From the NCBI GenBank assembly GCA_964368445.1, contig CAYJAY010000033.1:1-27807 (forward strand): a DNA stretch of 27,807 nt. The letters run 5' to 3'. The DNA is from CAYJAY01 sp964368445 (GTDB lineage: Bacteria > Bacillota > Clostridia > Oscillospirales > Ruminococcaceae). Position numbers and translations under genes: made by a program. Under the pieces are notes generated by a model. That model saw only the letters and a list, made by a program, of their open reading frames with translations, had not been told where the DNA came from and made no database searches. Below, in pieces: positions 23,453 to 27,807 of the stretch (positions are counted from its first letter, which is position 1; every line of letters begins with the position of its first letter).

Positions 23453-24625
23453 ATGACAGAACTTGAAGCAAAAACGCTTGTTATACAAGCCGGAAAAAAA
23501 CTTGTTTCATTGGGGCTTGTGTCGCGCACATGGGGCAACGTTAGTTGCAGGATTGACGAAAAAAAATTCGCCATAACCCCAAGCGGCATCGATTATGAAA
23601 GGCTCACCGAACAAAACATCGTTGTCGTCGACATCGAAACGCTAGACCACCAAGGGGACGTTAAACCGTCTAGCGAAAAAGGCGTTCATGCATATGCATA
23701 TAAAGCCGACCCCGCCACAAACTTTGTTATACACACCCACCAAACCTATGCAACCTGTATAACGGTTGCGGGTTTTGATAGGGTAGTTCAAAATCAAAGG
23801 CAAAAAGAAATTTTAGGCGAGATTAAGATTGCGAAATATGCCCTGCCCGGAACAAAAAAACTCGCTTCTAACGTAAACGACCAACTTGCAACCGGATGTA
23901 AAACAGTTTTGCTTGAAAAACATGGTGCTTTGCTTGTCGGGGCAGACATGGAACAGGCATTTTTGCGTGCCGTCACGCTTGAACAGGTGTGCAAAACCGC
24001 GTATTTGGATTTTTTGTTTTGCGAAGACTATTCCGCTTCGGTGTTGTGGCGTGATGATAAAGCGTTTTATACCTTTATGTCGGACGATGTTGACACAAAA
24101 AAAGAGCTTGAACAAAACCAAGCCGAACTTTCGAACATTGAAGCCGTTCAAAAAGCCCTTGCCGTTTCATATCCCGAATATAAATTTATCGGACATCGAG
24201 ACACCGACGTGACCAACAAAGTTTCAAATTTTTGTGCAAACGTCGCCAAAGTCAACAAAGTCAACAAAGTTGCCAACGTCAACAAAGTCGCCAAAGTCAA
24301 CAAAGTTGCCAACGTCAACAAAATTGATGCTGTTTTGGACGATTTTGCCCAGATTGTCGGCGAAGATATAAAGGTTGTGTCTGTCGACAACATAAATAGC
24401 ATTGTGAAAGCCGCAAAAAAGCGAAACGCCGTCATAGTTAAAGATATCGGAGTTTTCGCTTTGTCGAATGATGTTTCAGACGTGGGAGCGATTTTAACGC
24501 TGGTAGAAAAAAACCTTGTCGCTTTTCTTGGAATAAAAAAATATGGGGTGAAAAGCAAACTTTCACTAATCGATAAAAAACTTATGCGTTTTGTATATCG
24601 CAAAAAATATTCCAAAAAGAAATAG
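23453..24625 (+). CDS. Class II aldolase/adducin protein with a degenerate second domain
   Basis: A 390-residue protein in three parts. Residues 1-205 are a full class II (zinc) aldolase domain: TWGNVS (26-31), TPSGIDY, the catalytic glutamate E75 in PSSEKG, and zinc ligands H94 and H96 in HTHQTY and H157 in EKHGALL. Residues 264-290 are nine VNK/VAK/VAN tripeptides. Residues 292-380 look like a second, reduced aldolase domain (VLDDFAQIVGEDIKVV, then RNAVIVKDIGVFALS) that lacks the zinc histidines. Such enzymes cleave sugar phosphates, for example fuculose-1-phosphate, to dihydroxyacetone phosphate plus an aldehyde. AGAGGGA precedes the ATG. It is co-directional with the aminotransferase and ends in a strong terminator. 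Confidence 0.87.
   Translation: MTELEAKTLVIQAGKKLVSLGLVSRTWGNVSCRIDEKKFAITPSGIDYERLTEQNIVVVDIETLDHQGDVKPSSEKGVHAYAYKADPATNFVIHTHQTYATCITVAGFDRVVQNQRQKEILGEIKIAKYALPGTKKLASNVNDQLATGCKTVLLEKHGALLVGADMEQAFLRAVTLEQVCKTAYLDFLFCEDYSASVLWRDDKAFYTFMSDDVDTKKELEQNQAELSNIEAVQKALAVSYPEYKFIGHRDTDVTNKVSNFCANVAKVNKVNKVANVNKVAKVNKVANVNKIDAVLDDFAQIVGEDIKVVSVDNINSIVKAAKKRNAVIVKDIGVFALSNDVSDVGAILTLVEKNLVAFLGIKKYGVKSKLSLIDKKLMRFVYRKKYSKKK
24242..24322 (+). repeat. In-frame array of nine 9-base repeats in the aldolase linker
   Basis: Nine units of GTCAACAAA, GTCGCCAAA or GTTGCCAAC follow each other without gaps. With A=GTCGCCAAA, B=GTCAACAAA and C=GTTGCCAAC the order is A B B C B A B C B, so a 36-base higher-order period is visible from 24260. 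Each unit adds Val-Asn/Ala-Lys/Asn. Because the unit is a multiple of three, gain or loss of copies keeps the frame and only changes linker length. Confidence 0.92.
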
Positions 24626-24635
24626 AGATGAATTC

Positions 24636-24673
24636 AAATAAGAGGCTGTAACGTTAGTCACAGCCTCTTATTT
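24636..24673. terminator. Bidirectional intrinsic terminator between aldolase and transporter genes
   Basis: A perfect 14-base inverted repeat (24636-24649 and 24660-24673) with core AGAGGCTGT/ACAGCCTCT and A/T flanks. It serves the aldolase on the plus strand and the sugar permease on the minus strand. Core and loop resemble the terminator at 7254-7294. Confidence 0.9.
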
Positions 24674-24706
24674 CTGCTATTTAAATATATAAACTATAAA
24701 CTTTAA

Positions 24707-25885
24707 CTATGCTTTCTTTCTCTTGGAAACAACGTCGAAGATAACCGCCGCGAGAAGAACAAGGCCTTTAACAACCCTTTGATAGTTTTGGTCGATACCC
24801 ATAATCGACATTCCGATGTTGATAACGCCCATAAGCGTTGCGCCGATGATAACGCCCGGAACGGTTCCGACGCCACCATACGCCGAAGCCCCACCGATGA
24901 AGCAGGACGAGATAGCGTCCATCTCATAGTTTTGTCCATATGTAGGTTGTGCCGAGGTCATACGTGCAATCGTGACCATGCCGGCGAGAGCAGACAAAAG
25001 CCCCATGTTAACGTATGCAATAAAGTATACGCGGTTTGTGTTAATACCCGAAAGGCGAGCTGCCTTTTCGTTTCCGCCAACTGCGTAGAAATGGCGACCT
25101 ACCGTTGTTTTTGAAACTATGTAACCATAGATCACAACAACAAGTCCAACCCAAATAAGCGAAGTTGGAATGCCTTTGTATTGGCTGAGTTTTAGCGATA
25201 TAAACGCCACGACACCAACAATTATTACGGTTTGAAGAATAGTTTTAGCCATGCTGTCGACAGCGTAACCTTTTGATATTCTTTTCATACGAGAATAGAC
25301 AACCGAGGCGATATAACCGAGACATATCAAAGAACCGACAATCAAAGCGAAATAGCTGCCTTGTTCGGTTCCGCTCAAAATGTAACCGTCTGCGCCGCCA
25401 CCGAAAAGGCGAACAAAGCTTTCATATTTTGCAATCGACAATGTTTTGCCGTTGAGAACCACGTTGGAAAGACCCCTGAAGATAAGCATTCCGGCAAGAG
25501 TAACGATGAACGGTGGAACACGGACATACGCTATCCAGTAACCCTGCCAAACACCCACCGCAAGACCTATGAGAAGCATGAGTATAATGGCGAGGAACAT
25601 GTTCATTCCATTTGTCAAGAAAACCGCACCGAGTGCGCCGACAAAACAGACGACAGAACCAATCGAAAGGTCGATGTTGCCCCCTGTTAGTATACAAAGC
25701 AACATACCTACAGCGAGGATAAACACATATGCGTTTTGTGCAATAAGGTTGTTAATGTTTTGTGGAAGAAGAATTGCTCCTCCACTTTGCAAAGCAAAAA
25801 ACCCAACCACAAGAGCCAAAATTATTACCATGGTATATTTTTGTACAAAATTAATAATTGTATTTTTTTGAATTGACTTGTCCAT
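24707..25885 (-). CDS. mmsB: Multiple monosaccharide ABC transporter permease (MmsB/GguB/XylH type)
   Basis: The 392-residue inner-membrane permease belongs to the branched-chain/ribose permease family (PF02653). The conserved core is visible: NINNLIAQNAYVFILAVGM, LLCILTGGNIDLSIGSVVCF, RVPPFIVTLAGMLIFRGL, VGRHFYAVGGNEKAARLSGI. About ten membrane segments are expected, and the length fits MmsB/XylH rather than the shorter RbsC. The start chosen is ATG at 25885, one base after the ATPase stop, with AAAGGGA upstream; a longer frame reaches back into the ATPase gene but has no ribosome site. It forms the channel for the sugar taken up by this operon. Confidence 0.9.
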   Translation of the reverse strand: MDKSIQKNTIINFVQKYTMVIILALVVGFFALQSGGAILLPQNINNLIAQNAYVFILAVGMLLCILTGGNIDLSIGSVVCFVGALGAVFLTNGMNMFLAIILMLLIGLAVGVWQGYWIAYVRVPPFIVTLAGMLIFRGLSNVVLNGKTLSIAKYESFVRLFGGGADGYILSGTEQGSYFALIVGSLICLGYIASVVYSRMKRISKGYAVDSMAKTILQTVIIVGVVAFISLKLSQYKGIPTSLIWVGLVVVIYGYIVSKTTVGRHFYAVGGNEKAARLSGINTNRVYFIAYVNMGLLSALAGMVTIARMTSAQPTYGQNYEMDAISSCFIGGASAYGGVGTVPGVIIGATLMGVINIGMSIMGIDQNYQRVVKGLVLLAAVIFDVVSKRKKA

Positions 25886-25886
25886 A

Positions 25887-27482
25887 TCAGTCGTTCCCTT
25901 TCTCGTTTTCTTTAATTGAAGTGCTATCGTCGTTTGCTTGAATTTTGTCCGATGCAGAGCGCAAGATACACGACATAATCTTTTCTTGTGTTGCCTCTTT
26001 TGCGTCAAACTCCCCTACAACTCGGCTTTCGTTCATGACATATATACGGTCGCTCATGCCGAGAACCTCCGGCATTTCAGAGGAAATGATGACAACCGAT
26101 TTCCCCGCCGAGACTAGTTCGTTTATAATACAATATATCTCGTATTTCGCGCCGACGTCGATACCCCTTGTTGGTTCATCCAAAATCAAAATGTCGGGAT
26201 TAGAGAACATCCATTTTGAAAGCAGAATTTTCTGTTGGTTTCCGCCCGAAAGGTTTCCGACAATCTGCTCAACCCCTGTGCATCTTGTGCGCATACGGTC
26301 GATATATTCTTTCGAAACTGCATATTCTTTATCTTGATCGATAACAAGATTTTTTGAAACTTCATTAAGGTTTGCAAGCGTTGTGTTAACACGAATAGGA
26401 TTAGAAAGAATAAGCCCGTTGCCTTTTCTGTCCTCCGTCACATATGCAAGACCCATCGAAATGGCTTGTTTAACCGTCGTCGGTTTGCTTTCTGTTCCGT
26501 TTATATATAAAGTTCCCGAAATGTTTGTACCATAGCTTTTTCCAAAAAGGCTCATTGCAAGCTCGGTTCTCCCCGCGCCCATTAGCCCCGAAATTCCAAC
26601 AACCTCGCCTTTTTTGACGTTAAGAGAAACGTTGTTAACAACCTTTCTGTCGGTGTAGATTGGGTGGTGCACCGTCCAGTTTTTAACCTCGAGAGCGATT
26701 TCCTCTTGGACTGTGTTTGTTTTTCTTTTTGGGAAACGGTCGGACAGTTCACGCCCTACCATTCCGTTGATGATGCGTTCTTCCGAAACCTCGTCTTTGC
26801 CTTTAACAAGTGTTTCGATAGTCTTTCCGTCACGTATAACGGTTATCTCGTCCGCGACATACTCAACCTCGTTGAGCTTGTGCGTTATGATTATACAGGT
26901 CATTCCCTCGGCTTTAAACTGCAAAAGCAGATCCAAAAGAGCTTTTGAATCGGTTTCATTTAAAGATGAAGTAGGTTCGTCAAGTATCAAAAGTTTTGCG
27001 TTTTTCGCAAGAGCTTTCGCGATCTCGACCATCTGTTGTTGACCCACACCAATTTCCGAAACCTTTGTACGCGACGACATCTTAAGGTCGACCGTTTTTA
27101 GATGTTTGTCCGCCTCTCCATAAGTAGTGTCCCAGTCGATTGCATAACTTTTGCCCTGCTCGTTTCCAAGATACATGTTTTCCCCGATAGTCATCTCAGG
27201 AATAAGCGCGAGTTCTTGATGGATAATAACTATGCCTTTTTTTTCGCTGTCGTGAATTTTGGTAAACTTACATACGTTTCCGTTATAAAGTATATCCCCT
27301 GTGTACGAACCGAATGGATACACCCCCGAAAGCACGTTCATAAGCGTAGATTTTCCGGCACCGTTCTCCCCTACAAGCGCATGGATATGGCCTTTTTTAA
27401 CTTGTAAGTTAACGTCGTCCAAAGCGCGAACGCCGGGAAAAAGCTTTGTTATGCCTTTCATTTCCAAGATATATTCTGACAC
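25887..27482 (-). CDS. mmsA: Multiple monosaccharide ABC transporter ATP-binding protein (MmsA/GguA/XylG type)
   Basis: A 531-residue protein with two ABC domains in tandem. Domain 1 has Walker A GENGAGKST (38-46), signature region GVGQQQ (145-150) and LLILDEPT (164-171). Domain 2 has the usual degenerate Walker A GLMGAGRTEL (299-308), LSGGNQQ (411-417) and ILILDEPTRGID (431-442). This asymmetry is normal for monosaccharide importers. The start is GTG at 27482, preceded by GGAGG at a spacing of 9; no ATG fits better. It supplies energy to the downstream permease. The binding-protein gene lies upstream, separated by a strong terminator hairpin, so the ATPase is likely made at a lower level. 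Confidence 0.92.
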   Translation of the reverse strand: MSEYILEMKGITKLFPGVRALDDVNLQVKKGHIHALVGENGAGKSTLMNVLSGVYPFGSYTGDILYNGNVCKFTKIHDSEKKGIVIIHQELALIPEMTIGENMYLGNEQGKSYAIDWDTTYGEADKHLKTVDLKMSSRTKVSEIGVGQQQMVEIAKALAKNAKLLILDEPTSSLNETDSKALLDLLLQFKAEGMTCIIITHKLNEVEYVADEITVIRDGKTIETLVKGKDEVSEERIINGMVGRELSDRFPKRKTNTVQEEIALEVKNWTVHHPIYTDRKVVNNVSLNVKKGEVVGISGLMGAGRTELAMSLFGKSYGTNISGTLYINGTESKPTTVKQAISMGLAYVTEDRKGNGLILSNPIRVNTTLANLNEVSKNLVIDQDKEYAVSKEYIDRMRTRCTGVEQIVGNLSGGNQQKILLSKWMFSNPDILILDEPTRGIDVGAKYEIYCIINELVSAGKSVVIISSEMPEVLGMSDRIYVMNESRVVGEFDAKEATQEKIMSCILRSASDKIQANDDSTSIKENEKGND

Positions 27483-27609
27483 TTTCTTACACCTCCGTGT
27501 TGTTCTTTTGCTTTTGCTTTGCGGAATATATATTCGCCATTATTTGCCACGCTATAGGATAGCAAGTAAAATCTGAACTGTAAAACTTTTAGGAAATAGG
27601 GGCTATATG

Positions 27610-27679
27610 CAACAATATTACACACACCCCTTATTCCCCAAAAAGGGGCAAGTTATAAAACTTGCCCCTAATATTGTTG
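27610..27679 (-). terminator. Intergenic terminator/attenuator nested in a longer inverted repeat
   Basis: On the minus strand AGGGGCAAGTT pairs with AACTTGCCCCT (27669-27659 and 27654-27644), followed by five T, a textbook terminator. It sits inside an outer perfect 11-base repeat, CAACAATATTA (27610-27620) with TAATATTGTTG (27669-27679). It lies between the binding-protein gene and the ATPase gene, where partial termination and 3'-end protection commonly give more binding protein than transporter. The remaining bases up to 27483 hold only the ribosome site of the ATPase gene. Confidence 0.85.
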
Positions 27680-27682
27680 AGA

Positions 27683-27807
27683 CTAGCCTTCGAGTTGTTC
27701 CTCTGTATAGTATCCTGTGTCGATAAGCAAAGCTTGGATGTCTCCTGCTTCTGCTGCTACAGGCTCACAAAGGTATGAAGGGATAACGCCTGTTCCGTTG
27801 TCATATG
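27683..27807 (-). CDS. chvE: Sugar ABC transporter substrate-binding protein, C-terminal end (ChvE-like, partial)
   Basis: Only the last 41 codons are inside the window; the rest lies upstream beyond the right edge. They read in part DNGTGVIPSYLCEPVAA and LLIDTGYYTEEQLEG before the stop (27685-27683). This resembles the C-terminus of ChvE-type periplasmic-binding lipoproteins of multiple monosaccharide transporters. Its position as first gene before the double ATPase and permease fits. It would capture the sugar outside the cell. Specificity cannot be judged from this fragment. Confidence 0.75.
   Translation of the reverse strand, partial: YDNGTGVIPSYLCEPVAAEAGDIQALLIDTGYYTEEQLEG

Noticed and set aside
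24242..24322. Repeat array considered as a CRISPR
   Set aside because: Units are 9 bases without unique spacers and they are translated in frame inside the aldolase.
25886..26008. 41-codon N-terminal extension of the sugar permease
   Set aside because: It overlaps the end of the ATPase gene, is basic and unlike permease N-termini; AAAGGGA directly before ATG 25885 decides the start.

Overview
The window looks like chromosomal DNA from a strictly anaerobic, fermentative member of the Bacillota, most likely an uncultured clostridium. The reasons are: AT-rich DNA, strong GGAGG-type ribosome binding sites, frequent TTG/GTG starts, intrinsic terminators, Gram-positive style lipoproteins, and the [FeFe]-hydrogenase maturation genes hydG-hydF-hydE. 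The species cannot be named from the sequence alone. No tRNA, rRNA, CRISPR array, insertion sequence or phage gene was seen.

Layout. (1) 1-907: a metal-efflux operon on the minus strand, with a CzrA-like ArsR repressor, its operator and a cysteine-rich permease cut by the window edge. (2) 989-7233: a plus-strand operon with a promoter and an attenuator-like hairpin, two paralogous lipoproteins, an ABC ATPase and a two-module ABC-2 permease. (3) 7306-11763, minus: a YibE/F membrane protein and a class A penicillin-binding protein with a very long low-complexity cytoplasmic tail. (4) 12122-13934, plus: queH, a TIGR01906/DUF1461 (Lit-like) membrane protein, a GC-rich hairpin element and a small DUF1294 protein. 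(5) 13996-18493, plus: a promoter with a probable non-coding or leader RNA, a TM1266-type regulator, a branched hairpin element, then hydG, hydF and hydE. hydA itself is not here. (6) 18576-24625: two divergent transcription units from a shared control region at about 21800-21900. To the left are an N-acyl-D-amino-acid-deacylase-like amidohydrolase and an FGGY kinase; to the right are a glutamate-semialdehyde-aminomutase-like aminotransferase and a class II aldolase. (7) 24707-27807, minus: a multiple-monosaccharide ABC transporter (permease, double ATPase, and the last residues of the binding protein).

How the parts may work together. Regions 6 and 7 together encode import (MmsAB/ChvE type), deacylation, removal of an amino group, phosphorylation and aldol cleavage. 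This is the logic expected for catabolism of an N-acylated amino sugar or similar compound, but the substrate is not known. Region 5 equips a hydrogenase made elsewhere. Region 2 is a self-contained envelope ABC system of unknown cargo.

The least explained material is non-coding: the G-tract/hairpin element at 13439-13582, the leader RNA at about 14031-14222, and the branched element at 14672-14771. In coding DNA, the odd points are the in-frame 9-base repeat array that joins the two halves of the class II aldolase, and the unusual combination of enzymes in region 6.
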